The position numbers and the translations under genes are program-made. A DNA stretch of 7,855 bases from an uncultured Alphaproteobacteria bacterium (GTDB lineage Bacteria > Pseudomonadota > Alphaproteobacteria > Puniceispirillales > Puniceispirillaceae), in assembly GCA_913031555.1 (NCBI GenBank), contig CAJWDO010000069.1, forward strand, positions 1-7,855. Direction: 5' to 3'. Positions 1 through 6,550 of this stretch are shown in pieces. Position 1 is the stretch's first letter. Each line of letters begins with the position of its first letter. The notes under the pieces are model-generated. The model was not told the origin of the DNA. It saw only the letters and a list, made by a program, of their open reading frames with translations, and made no database searches.

Positions 1-56
1 GGCCTACCATAGACGGACAGCACCGCACGGTCGGCCCTGCACGGCCAACAATTACA

Positions 57-1340
57 TCAGGCTGGTGGCGGTCCGCCGCTGGCATAATCGATGAACTGGA
101 TCGTGTGCCGCACTGGGATCTCATCATCCAGCTGCTGGATACAGCCGATATTGCCTGCCGCCACAATCGGCGCGCCGGTGCCACGAATGTTGTCGAGCTT
201 GCGCTGGCGCAGGCCATCGGCCATTTCGGGCTGCAGGATGTTATAGACCCCTGCCGACCCGCAGCAGAGATGTGGCTCCAGCGGCTGGCGCACCTCGAAC
301 CCGGCCTGACGAAGCAGGCTGACCGGCAGATCATGGATCTTTTGACCATGCTGCAACGAACAGGCCGAATGATAGGCCACGACGCCGCGCCCTTCCGGCG
401 ACGGATCTATGATCGTGTTCAGTGGCAGGTCGGCCAGCAATTCGGAAATGTCACAGGTCAGCGCGGCCACCTGCGCCGCGATATCCTTCAATTCCGGATC
501 ATCGCCAACGACATGTTCGTAGTCCTTGACCATGGTGCCGCACCCGGACGCGTTGACGACAATGGCATCCACTTCGCCCTTGCGAATTTCATCGCGCCAG
601 GCCAGCAGCGTCGATCTTATGGCAGAACGCGCCGCAGATGCCTCGCCTATATGATGCGCCAGCGCACCACAACAGAAGGCCTCGGACCGGACTGTGACCC
701 GTACGCCAAGCTTGTTGAGAACCCGCACCGTGCTGGCGTTAATGGCAGGATCGAGGGCCCGCTGCGCACAGCCGGCCAGCAGGATCACATGACGCGTCGC
801 CTTCACCCGCGGGCCGAAAACCATCGTCTTGCTACCAACGCGGTCAAACGGCGGCAAACTGCGCGGCAGCTTGGCAAGCGCCGCCCTGATCCGGCCGGGC
901 ATGACGGGCGCAAACATATTGCCAATCCTGCCAAGCCTGATCATCAGCCGAAAGCGTGCCGCGTGCGGAATGACATGCGCCAACATCCGCCGCATCACCC
1001 GGTCCATCAGCGGCCGCCTGACCTGGCTGTCCATCCGGTCGCGGCCAATCTCGATCAAATGGTGATAATCGACCCCCGAGGGGCAGGTCGTTGTACAGGC
1101 AAGACAGCCAAGACAGCGGTCAAGATGAAACGCTGTATCCGATGATACGCTGTCCGGCGTTTCAAGAAGCTCACGCATCAGCCAGATGCGCCCGCGCGGG
1201 CTGTCACGCTCATCACCTGTCATCACATAGGTCGGACAGGTGGCAGTGCAGAACCCGCAATGCACGCATTTGCGAAGAATGGCGTCAGCCTCGCGAATCT
1301 GCGGGTCAAGAAGCTGGGTATCGCTGAAATGCGTCTGCAT
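57..1340 (-). CDS. glcF: Glycolate oxidase iron-sulfur subunit GlcF
   Basis: This 427-residue protein is the iron-sulfur subunit of glycolate oxidase. It should carry electrons from the flavin subunits to the quinone pool at the inner membrane while glycolate is oxidised to glyoxylate. Two 4Fe-4S ferredoxin motifs are visible near the N-terminus: CVHCGFCTATCP (Cys25, 28, 31, 35) and CLGCLACTTTCP (Cys76, 79, 82, 86). Two cysteine-rich CCG-type domains follow, with LAGCAQ and FCCGALAHHIGE in the first, and ACSLQHGQK and LCCGSAGVYN in the second. The length is normal for GlcF, and all expected cysteine motifs are intact. The ATG at 1340 is preceded by a GAGGG Shine-Dalgarno at 1345-1349, placed just after the glcE stop codon. 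Only 11 bases separate the genes, so translation is probably coupled. It is the last gene of glcDEF. CCG-domain proteins also occur in heterodisulfide and lactate oxidoreductases, but the neighbours settle the call. Confidence 0.96.
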   Translation of the reverse strand: MQTHFSDTQLLDPQIREADAILRKCVHCGFCTATCPTYVMTGDERDSPRGRIWLMRELLETPDSVSSDTAFHLDRCLGCLACTTTCPSGVDYHHLIEIGRDRMDSQVRRPLMDRVMRRMLAHVIPHAARFRLMIRLGRIGNMFAPVMPGRIRAALAKLPRSLPPFDRVGSKTMVFGPRVKATRHVILLAGCAQRALDPAINASTVRVLNKLGVRVTVRSEAFCCGALAHHIGEASAARSAIRSTLLAWRDEIRKGEVDAIVVNASGCGTMVKDYEHVVGDDPELKDIAAQVAALTCDISELLADLPLNTIIDPSPEGRGVVAYHSACSLQHGQKIHDLPVSLLRQAGFEVRQPLEPHLCCGSAGVYNILQPEMADGLRQRKLDNIRGTGAPIVAAGNIGCIQQLDDEIPVRHTIQFIDYASGGPPPA

Positions 1341-1351
1341 ACCGCCCTCGT

Positions 1352-2551
1352 CTACACGCCGTGATGCATGCGTTCATAATTCAGAACACCCAGCGGGTCA
1401 AAGGATGCCTTGACCCGACGGTGAAGCTCGAGGATCGGACCAGGCAGCGGCTGGAACGGCTCGATGGTCTCGCGCGTCACCCCGACGTCGCGGACCAGCA
1501 TGGCAAAGCCGCTTCCAAGTTCGGCGATCACCCCCCGCAACGCTGGCCCAATTCGCGGCGAATTCCCCGCCACCCAGATCAGTCCTCCGGCCCAGTCGGC
1601 AATCATCCGGATATCAAGACCCCGATCAATCGCCGCCAGCACTCGCGGCGCATCGGACGGCGCGCAGGATACCTTCCAGATGTCATGCGGCTTTTCGGCA
1701 AGCGGTTGAACATCCCTGATCCGGAGCCAGAGCGAGGCACTCCTGCCAACATCAAGCGGCTCGCCGCCACTGAGCGTCAGAAGGTGACCAAGTCTGTCAG
1801 CCACCGAGGCCTCAATCCCTTCCAGTCTGATCACCAGGGTAAAGGGCTTGCCAAGATCAACGCCCTCCTCGGCAGCAATGGATTTCGGCAGGATGACGGC
1901 GGCGCCGGGTTCATGCGAGGTGGCGAAAATCGAGGCAATTCCCGAAACCGCGTCGGAAAAGCTGTCATGGCCGACAAGAAGCGAACGCGCGGTCTCCGGG
2001 GCCGGCAGTGTCTTCAGGGTAATTTCATCCATCACGCCAAGCGTGCCGAAGGACCCGCACATGAGTTTCGACAGATCATAACCGGTGACATTCTTCATCA
2101 CCCTGCCGCCCGACTTGAAGACCTCACCACGCCCGGACACAGCTTCAAAGCCAAGCAGATAGTCACGTGCCGCCCCGGCGGTCAGCCGCCGTGGCCCGGA
2201 AAGATTGGCCGCGATCACGCCGCCGATGGTGCCACGGACTCCCGGTTCCGCCTGCCCAAGAATGCGGGTCATGCTTGGCGGCTCGAAAGCCAGCATCTGG
2301 CGCGCCTCGGCGAGCGCCGCCTCGACAACATCCATCGGCGTTCCGGCACGCAGTGTCAGCACAAGCTCTTCGGGCTGGTAATCAACAATGCCGTTGAATG
2401 CGCTGACATCGAGAATGGAATCATAGCTCACTGTCCGGCCAAGATGGCGCTTCGTGCCAGTGGCACGCAGCTCCAGCCGCGACTTTGCCGCGACGGCGTC
2501 CTGAACGGCGTCCTGTACCTGTTGCAGATCGGAGGCGACGATATCGGTCAT
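1352..2551 (-). CDS. glcE: Glycolate oxidase FAD-binding subunit GlcE
   Basis: This 399-residue protein is the second flavin subunit of glycolate oxidase, a PCMH-type FAD-binding protein shorter than GlcD. Visible signatures are LTLRAGTP (about residues 65-72), GTIGGVIAANLSGPRR (107-122), the GGRVMKNVTGYDLSKL stretch (148-163) followed by GSFGTLGV, and a C-terminal LHRRVKASFDPLGVLNYERM block typical of the family. The long C-terminal FAD-oxidase domain of GlcD is absent, as expected for GlcE. The ATG at 2551 has a possible Shine-Dalgarno AAAGGG about 10 bases upstream, which is rather distant. It lies 48 bases after glcD and 11 bases before glcF on the same strand, so the three should be cotranscribed. 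A small oddity is a near-perfect 12-base tandem repeat that makes the N-terminus read QDAVQDAV (residues 13-20). Confidence 0.95.
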   Translation of the reverse strand: MTDIVASDLQQVQDAVQDAVAAKSRLELRATGTKRHLGRTVSYDSILDVSAFNGIVDYQPEELVLTLRAGTPMDVVEAALAEARQMLAFEPPSMTRILGQAEPGVRGTIGGVIAANLSGPRRLTAGAARDYLLGFEAVSGRGEVFKSGGRVMKNVTGYDLSKLMCGSFGTLGVMDEITLKTLPAPETARSLLVGHDSFSDAVSGIASIFATSHEPGAAVILPKSIAAEEGVDLGKPFTLVIRLEGIEASVADRLGHLLTLSGGEPLDVGRSASLWLRIRDVQPLAEKPHDIWKVSCAPSDAPRVLAAIDRGLDIRMIADWAGGLIWVAGNSPRIGPALRGVIAELGSGFAMLVRDVGVTRETIEPFQPLPGPILELHRRVKASFDPLGVLNYERMHHGV

Positions 2552-2599
2552 CTGGCAGTGGCCCTTTGCAAGTCAGCCCGGCGCCCGCAATTCGGCGCC

Positions 2600-4087
2600 C
2601 TAGAACCGTGGCAGATCGGGGTGCGGAAGCTTGCCCTTATGGACATGAAGCCGGCCAAGCTCGGCACAGCGGTGAAGATTGGGAAACACCTTGCCGGGAT
2701 TCAAAAGATGCCCTGGATCGAATGCGCATTTCAGACGCTGTTGCTGTTTCAGATCATCCTCGGTGAACTGGATGTTCATCAGATCGCGTTTCTCAACCCC
2801 GACACCATGCTCACCCGTCAGCACGCCACCCATCTCGACACAACTGCGAAGAATATCCGCACCGAACTCCTCGGCCCGCTCCAGCTCGCCTGGCTGGTTG
2901 GCGTCAAACAGGATCAGCGGATGCAGATTTCCGTCGCCGGCATGGAAGACATTCGCCACGCGCAGGCCATATTGCTGGCTCAGCGAATTCATCCGCCGCA
3001 TCATATCGGGAAGCCTGCGTCGCGGGATGGTGCCGTCCATACACAGATAATCCGGCGAGATTCGGCCCACTGCCGGGAATGCCGATTTGCGGCCGGCCCA
3101 GAACAGATTGCGTTCATCCTCGGACTGGCTGACACGCACGGATGTCGCGCCGGCAGCGCGAACGATTTTCTCTACGCGCTCGATCAGCGCGTCAACCTCG
3201 ACCTCGGGACCATCAAGTTCGATGATCAGAAGTGCCGCCGCCTCTCGCGGGTAGCCGGCATTGGCGAAATCCTCGGCGGCGTTGATGGCAAGCCCGTCCA
3301 TCATCTCCATGCCGGCCGGGATAATGCCGGCGCCAATGACGTCTCCAACCGCCATGCCGGCATCACCGGTATCATCGAAACCGACAAGAAGCGCCCGCGC
3401 CGTGGCCGGTTTCTGCAGAATGCGAAGCGTCACCTCGCTGACAACGCCAAGCAATCCTTCCGAGCCGGTCATCACACCAAGAAGATCATAATCACCGGCA
3501 TCAAGATGCTTGCCGCCAAAGCGCAGAATCTCTCCCTCAATGGTGACGATCTCGACGCCAAGAAGATTGTTTGTCGTCAGGCCGTATTTTAGACAGTGAA
3601 CACCGCCCGAATTTTCGGCCACATTGCCGCCAACGGAACAGGCAATCTGGCTTGACGGGTCGGGTGCGTAATAGAACCCGTCACCCTGCACCGCATGCGT
3701 GATGGCAAGATTGGTCACACCAGGCTGGGCGACGACACAGCGGTTCGCGTAATCCACCTCAAGAATGCGGTTGAACTTGCCAAGCACCAGCAGCACCGCA
3801 TCCGCCAGTGGCAGGGCGCCGCCCGACAGCGAGGTGCCTGCCCCACGCGGCACGACCTTGATTTCCTGCTCATGGCAGTATTTCATCACGGCGGCGATCT
3901 GATCGACCGTTTCCGGCAGCAATACCGCCAGTGGGACCTGCCGATAGGCCGAAAGACCGTCGGAATCAAAGGCCTTCATGCTTTCGGTCGAATCAACAAC
4001 ACAGCCATCCGGGAGCATGCGCCGCAGCGCGCCACAGATATCACCGCGCCGGTCAATCACTGTCTGGTCTGGTTCCGGCATCAACAT
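2600..4087 (-). CDS. glcD: Glycolate oxidase catalytic FAD subunit GlcD
   Basis: This 495-residue flavoprotein is the main catalytic subunit of glycolate oxidase (glycolate to glyoxylate), close to the usual family length of about 500. The N-terminal FAD-binding domain shows RGAGTSLSGGA (residues 81-91), PGVTNLAIT, YAPDPSSQIACSVGGNVAENSGG (140-162, within a slightly longer block) and GVMTGSEGLLGV. The C-terminal FAD-linked oxidase domain shows HAGDGNLHP (382-390), GEHGVGVEKR (from 425) and FDPGHLLNPGKVF (457-469). All are intact. The family also includes D-lactate and D-2-hydroxyglutarate dehydrogenases, but adjacent glcE and glcF make glycolate oxidase the firm call. The start could be the ATG at 4087 or the ATG two codons later at 4081; neither has a strong Shine-Dalgarno. 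It is the first gene of the operon and has its own candidate promoter upstream. No GlcC-type regulator, malate synthase or glyoxylate carboligase gene is in the window. Confidence 0.96.
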   Translation of the reverse strand: MLMPEPDQTVIDRRGDICGALRRMLPDGCVVDSTESMKAFDSDGLSAYRQVPLAVLLPETVDQIAAVMKYCHEQEIKVVPRGAGTSLSGGALPLADAVLLVLGKFNRILEVDYANRCVVAQPGVTNLAITHAVQGDGFYYAPDPSSQIACSVGGNVAENSGGVHCLKYGLTTNNLLGVEIVTIEGEILRFGGKHLDAGDYDLLGVMTGSEGLLGVVSEVTLRILQKPATARALLVGFDDTGDAGMAVGDVIGAGIIPAGMEMMDGLAINAAEDFANAGYPREAAALLIIELDGPEVEVDALIERVEKIVRAAGATSVRVSQSEDERNLFWAGRKSAFPAVGRISPDYLCMDGTIPRRRLPDMMRRMNSLSQQYGLRVANVFHAGDGNLHPLILFDANQPGELERAEEFGADILRSCVEMGGVLTGEHGVGVEKRDLMNIQFTEDDLKQQQRLKCAFDPGHLLNPGKVFPNLHRCAELGRLHVHKGKLPHPDLPRF

Positions 4088-4122
4088 TGTCGGGGTCCGT
4101 CGATAATGATCACTTTATTGGC

Positions 4123-4152
4123 ACTATACATGTAGTCACACCGGCCTGTCAG
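4123..4152 (-). promoter_or_regulatory. Candidate sigma70-type promoter of glcDEF
   Basis: On the minus strand a CTGACA element (4152-4147) and a TATAGT element (4128-4123) are separated by 18 bases. Each matches the sigma70 consensus at five of six positions. Transcription would start near 4116, giving a leader of about 28 bases before the glcD ATG. The site lies downstream of the rpmJ terminator, which implies independent control of the glycolate operon. One copy of a 12-base direct repeat overlaps the -35 element, and the palindrome TACATGTA (4127-4134) overlaps the upstream edge of the -10 element, so repressor or activator binding here is plausible. This is consensus matching only. Confidence 0.5.
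4139..4150 (-). repeat. 12-bp direct repeat, promoter-proximal copy
   Basis: The minus-strand sequence GACAGGCCGGTG occurs here and again, exactly, at 4177-4188. The copies start 38 bases apart. This copy overlaps the proposed -35 element of the glc promoter by four bases (4147-4150). A paired operator site is one explanation. The repeat is exact over 12 bases and ends abruptly on both sides. Confidence 0.5.
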
Positions 4153-4158
4153 CGCCAT

Positions 4159-4197
4159 GTCGTTGCTGATTTGCCGCACCGGCCTGTCGGCAACGAC
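4159..4197 (-). promoter_or_regulatory. Inverted repeat upstream of glcDEF
   Basis: Perfect 8-base arms, GTCGTTGC and GCAACGAC on the minus strand (4197-4190 and 4166-4159), are separated by 23 bases. A second, overlapping pair, TTGCCG and CGGCAA (6 bases each, 11-base gap), uses part of the same left arm, so the two foldings exclude each other. The element lies between the rpmJ terminator and the proposed glc -35 box, so it is probably a DNA-level regulator site or a residual readthrough structure. There is no T-run after it, so it is not an intrinsic terminator. Confidence 0.45.
4177..4188 (-). repeat. 12-bp direct repeat, promoter-distal copy
   Basis: This is the second exact copy of GACAGGCCGGTG. 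It lies upstream of the proposed glc promoter and inside the arms of the inverted repeat at 4159-4197. It could be an upstream regulator site, but no binding protein can be named from the sequence. Confidence 0.5.
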
Positions 4198-4215
4198 CAT
4201 AATGAATCAGGTGCC

Positions 4216-4247
4216 AAAACGAAAAACGGCCGGCAATGCCGACCGTT
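4216..4247 (-). terminator. Intrinsic terminator of rpmJ
   Basis: Reading the minus strand, a 10-base-pair stem (AACGGTCGGC paired with GCCGGCCGTT, one G-T wobble) with a 3-base ATT loop runs straight into TTTTTCGTTTT. The stem begins 24 bases after the rpmJ stop codon. The GC-rich stem followed by a T-run is the classic rho-independent form. It isolates rpmJ from the downstream glc operon. Confidence 0.88.
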
Positions 4248-4270
4248 GGTCAAGATAACTACGGGCAGCT

Positions 4271-4396
4271 TCAGCCCTGACGTGCCTTCATACGCGGGTT
4301 ACGCTTGTTGATCACATAAAGGCGGCCGCGACGGCGCACAACCTGACAGTTGCGATCACGCGTCTTGAGGGTTTTGAGCGAGCTGGCGACTTTCAT
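4271..4396 (-). CDS. rpmJ: 50S ribosomal protein L36 (bL36), zinc-free type
   Basis: This 41-residue protein is the smallest protein of the large ribosomal subunit. It begins MKVASSLKTLKTRDRN, continues VVRRRGRLYVINKRNPR and ends MKARQG, a clear match to the longer L36 form found in alphaproteobacteria. The classical CxxC...C...H zinc ligands are missing; only one cysteine (Cys18) is present. This marks it as the zinc-independent type, related to the alternative L36 (YkgO) of other bacteria. A GGAG Shine-Dalgarno (4403-4406) lies six bases before the ATG at 4396. The gene has its own candidate promoter upstream and a strong terminator downstream, so it is probably monocistronic. It stands apart from any ribosomal protein operon, which is usual for this L36 type. 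Confidence 0.96.
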   Translation of the reverse strand: MKVASSLKTLKTRDRNCQVVRRRGRLYVINKRNPRMKARQG

Positions 4397-4437
4397 ATTC
4401 GGCTCCGGCACAAAGCGGTTAAATCGAATGAGCAGGT

Positions 4438-4466
4438 TAGGTAGCACCGCACCCCGGCAACGTCAA
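4438..4466 (-). promoter_or_regulatory. Candidate sigma70-type promoter of rpmJ
   Basis: On the minus strand TTGACG (4466-4461) and TACCTA (4443-4438) are separated by 17 bases. The -35 element matches consensus at five of six positions, while the -10 element is weaker. The predicted leader would be about 35 bases. The site lies in the 97-base gap after msrA, where I see no terminator, so some readthrough from msrA is also possible. Confidence 0.45.
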
Positions 4467-4493
4467 TGCAGAAATCCGGTCCGCGCGGCATGT

Positions 4494-5132
4494 CTAGCCG
4501 GCGCAGGCCACACCCGTGCCTTTAAGACCACAATAACCATTCGGTACCTTGTGAAGATATTGCTGGTGGTAGTCCTCGGCGTAATAGAACTGTCCTGCTG
4601 GGCCGATCTCGGTGGTGACCTCGCCCATGCCACGCGCCGCCAGAGCCGCACCGTAGTCATTCGCCATGTCGTGGACAAGATCAAGCTGCTCGTCCGAGGT
4701 GGTGAAAATCGCCGAGCGGTACTGCGTGCCGAAGTCATTGCCCTGGCGATAGCCCTGCGTCGGATCATGTTCCTCAAAGAAGGTTTTCAGGATCCGGCTG
4801 AGGGGGATGTGCGTCGGGTCATAGACCACCAGCACGATCTCGGTATGGCCGGTGCGCCCCGAACAGACTTCCTCATAGGTCGGGTTGGGGGTGGACCCGC
4901 CAGCATAGCCAACCGCCGTGGTGAACACGCCCTCAAGCTTCCAGAACAGGCGCTCCGCCCCCCAGAAACAGCCAAGCCCGAGATGGATTTCCTCAAGATG
5001 GTCGTCAAAAGGGCCCATTGTCGGGGTTCCCAGAACGCAGTGCGGGGCGCCTTCCCATATCGGCATCTCGCGGCCTGGCAGCGCCTCGGACAACAACGGT
5101 ATCCGTGCCTTGAAAGGATTCGAAAACAGCAT
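4494..5132 (-). CDS. msrA: Peptide methionine-S-sulfoxide reductase MsrA
   Basis: This 212-residue enzyme reduces the S epimer of methionine sulfoxide in proteins, repairing oxidative damage with electrons from thioredoxin. The catalytic motif GCFWG is present with nucleophile Cys55. Further family blocks are VGYAGGSTPNPTYEEVCSGRTGH, FFEEHDPTQGYRQGNDFGTQYRSAIF and FYYAEDYHQQYLHK. The C-terminus carries Cys201 (GYCG) and Cys210, matching the resolving and recycling cysteines of the three-cysteine E. coli enzyme, and the length equals that of E. coli MsrA. The N-terminal extension before the core also resembles the E. coli form. No signal peptide is evident, so it should be cytoplasmic. GAGG (5138-5141) lies five bases before the ATG. 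It starts 31 bases after the pgk stop on the same strand, so cotranscription with pgk is likely. No msrB is present in the window. Confidence 0.97.
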   Translation of the reverse strand: MLFSNPFKARIPLLSEALPGREMPIWEGAPHCVLGTPTMGPFDDHLEEIHLGLGCFWGAERLFWKLEGVFTTAVGYAGGSTPNPTYEEVCSGRTGHTEIVLVVYDPTHIPLSRILKTFFEEHDPTQGYRQGNDFGTQYRSAIFTTSDEQLDLVHDMANDYGAALAARGMGEVTTEIGPAGQFYYAEDYHQQYLHKVPNGYCGLKGTGVACAG

Positions 5133-5163
5133 GGCAGCCTCACATTTCGCAGATTATCTCGAA

Positions 5164-6369
5164 CTAACTCTGGCGACGAAGCGCCTCGACACCCGGCAGA
5201 TCACGACCTTCCAGCCATTCAAGAAAGGCGCCGCCAGCAGTTGATACATATGAGAATTGGTCGCTGACCCCAGCATTTGCAAGGGCCGCCAGCGTATCGC
5301 CGCCACCGGCAACAGACATCGTCTCGCCAGCCTGCGTGGCCGCGGCCACGGCCCGGGCCACCTCGTTGGTCGCACTGTCAAAGGGGGAAAACTCGAACGC
5401 GCCCATAGGCCCGTTCCAGACAACGGTCCGGCACCCGGCAAGACCGGCAACAATCGTAGCAACTGATCGTGGGCCGGCATCAAGGATCATCTCATCCGCT
5501 GATACATCACCGGGCGTTGCGACGCGGTGCGGAACATCCTTTGCCAGTTTCGCCGCGACAAGAAAATCCTCTGGCAGTTCTATGTGACAGCCATGCGCTG
5601 TCGCCCTTTCAGCGACGGCGCGCGCAGTGTTTACCATGTCAGTCTCTACAAGCGAGGCGCCGACATTCTGGCCAGCCGCTAACAGGAAGGTATTGGCCAT
5701 GCCGCCGCCAAGAATCAGCCGGTCAACTGTCGTGATCAGGTTTTCCAGCACCTGAAGCTTTGTCGACACTTTCGCGCCGCCAACAATCGCCGCGACGGGG
5801 CGCGACGGCGATGCCAGCGCGGCATGAAGCGCCGACAATTCCTCGCCAAGTGCCCGGCCCGCCGTCGCGACCTCCATCAGACGCGGCAGTGCCTCAACAG
5901 ATGCGTGCGCGCGGTGGGTGCAGGAAAAGGCATCACCAACATAAATATCACCAAGCCCGGCCAGAGCCGCCGCAAAACCCGGATCATTCGCCTCTTCTTC
6001 GGGATGGAAACGAAGATTCTCCATCATCACCACATCACCATCGGTCAATGCGGCAACGGCATCACGCGCGCCCTGACCCAGAAGATCAGCCTCGACCGGC
6101 ACCGGGCAACCAAGAAGTTCAGACAGGCGCACGGCGACCGGCGCGACGGAAAATTCCGGGGCGACCTTGCCCTTGGGCCGGCCAAGATGGGTCAATATGA
6201 TGAGCCTTGCACCGGCGCGTCGCAACGTTTCGAGCCCTGGTAGAATCCGCCAGATCCGCGTGTCATCAGTCACCATCCCGTCGGCAAGCGGCACATTCAG
6301 ATCAAGCCTGACAAGGCAACGGCGGCCTGCGGTTTCCACTTCGTCGACAAACAGGAATGGCACGTCCAT
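5164..6369 (-). CDS. pgk: Phosphoglycerate kinase
   Basis: This enzyme of glycolysis and gluconeogenesis transfers phosphate between 1,3-bisphosphoglycerate and ADP in the cytoplasm. With the start at 6369 it has 401 residues, normal for the family. Signatures in order are RLDLNVP (21-27), DDTRI (35-39), LTHLGRPKGK (59-68), MENLRFHPEEEAND (116-129), FSCTHRAHAS (148-157), IVGGAKVSTKL (195-205), WNGPMGAFE (318-326), GGGDT (355-359, nucleotide-binding) and STAGGAF (376-382). I chose the ATG at 6369 because GGGGGA (6375-6380) sits five bases upstream as a strong Shine-Dalgarno. An in-frame TTG at 6387 would add six residues (SRGIP before the ATG) but would place that Shine-Dalgarno inside the gene. 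Many bacteria pair pgk with gap or fba; here the next gene is msrA. Confidence 0.96.
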   Translation of the reverse strand: MDVPFLFVDEVETAGRRCLVRLDLNVPLADGMVTDDTRIWRILPGLETLRRAGARLIILTHLGRPKGKVAPEFSVAPVAVRLSELLGCPVPVEADLLGQGARDAVAALTDGDVVMMENLRFHPEEEANDPGFAAALAGLGDIYVGDAFSCTHRAHASVEALPRLMEVATAGRALGEELSALHAALASPSRPVAAIVGGAKVSTKLQVLENLITTVDRLILGGGMANTFLLAAGQNVGASLVETDMVNTARAVAERATAHGCHIELPEDFLVAAKLAKDVPHRVATPGDVSADEMILDAGPRSVATIVAGLAGCRTVVWNGPMGAFEFSPFDSATNEVARAVAAATQAGETMSVAGGGDTLAALANAGVSDQFSYVSTAGGAFLEWLEGRDLPGVEALRRQS

Positions 6370-6550
6370 TGGGATCCCCCGAGACAAGGCAGTTTTGCAG
6401 CTTCGTGCTAACGAAGAGGCCTAGCCGATCACGCCATCACTGACAAGACCAACCCGTAAAACCCGTTTTGTGGCAAAGTCACTCGACCTTGAGCGGTAAA
6501 ACAGGGTAAACAAAGCGTTAAGGTTAGCTTTTTTGTGATGTGTCCCCGGT
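6370..6550. promoter_or_regulatory. Divergent intergenic region between pgk and the GT25 gene
   Basis: This stretch must hold the promoters of pgk (minus) and the GT25 gene (plus), but neither is clear. A weak pgk candidate is TTGTCA (6446-6441) with TAGGCC (6423-6418) at 17-base spacing. A perfect hairpin CTTCGT-GCTA-ACGAAG (6401-6416) would fall in the pgk leader. GGTAAA occurs twice exactly 10 bases apart (6495-6500, 6505-6510), and AACCCGT occurs twice 9 bases apart (6451-6457, 6460-6466). The pgk Shine-Dalgarno overlaps the palindrome GGGATCCC (6371-6378). No Shine-Dalgarno is seen before the GT25 start. The region is more AT-rich near 6500-6540. Confidence 0.4.

Noticed and set aside
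1..56. A GC-rich partial inverted repeat after glcF that might be the operon terminator.
   Set aside because: The best stem (TTGGCC with GGCCGA) is only six pairs including a wobble and is not followed by a T-run. A real terminator may lie beyond the window.
105..1145. A 346-codon plus-strand frame opposite glcF.
   Set aside because: glcF on the other strand has intact iron-sulfur motifs across the same bases. The antisense product has no recognisable feature.
1361..3592. A 743-codon open reading frame on the plus strand opposite glcE and glcD.
   Set aside because: It runs antisense to two clearly identified genes, shows no domain or motif, and has a composition rich in Arg, His and Gln typical of the complement of GC-rich coding DNA.
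4350..5267. A 305-codon plus-strand frame across rpmJ, msrA and the end of pgk.
   Set aside because: It spans several well-supported genes and the gaps between them in antisense, with no recognisable motif.
5760..6200. Plus-strand open frames opposite pgk, suggestive of an Arg-rich or Pro-rich small protein.
   Set aside because: pgk motifs are continuous and intact on the minus strand. The low-complexity antisense reading is a by-product of GC bias.
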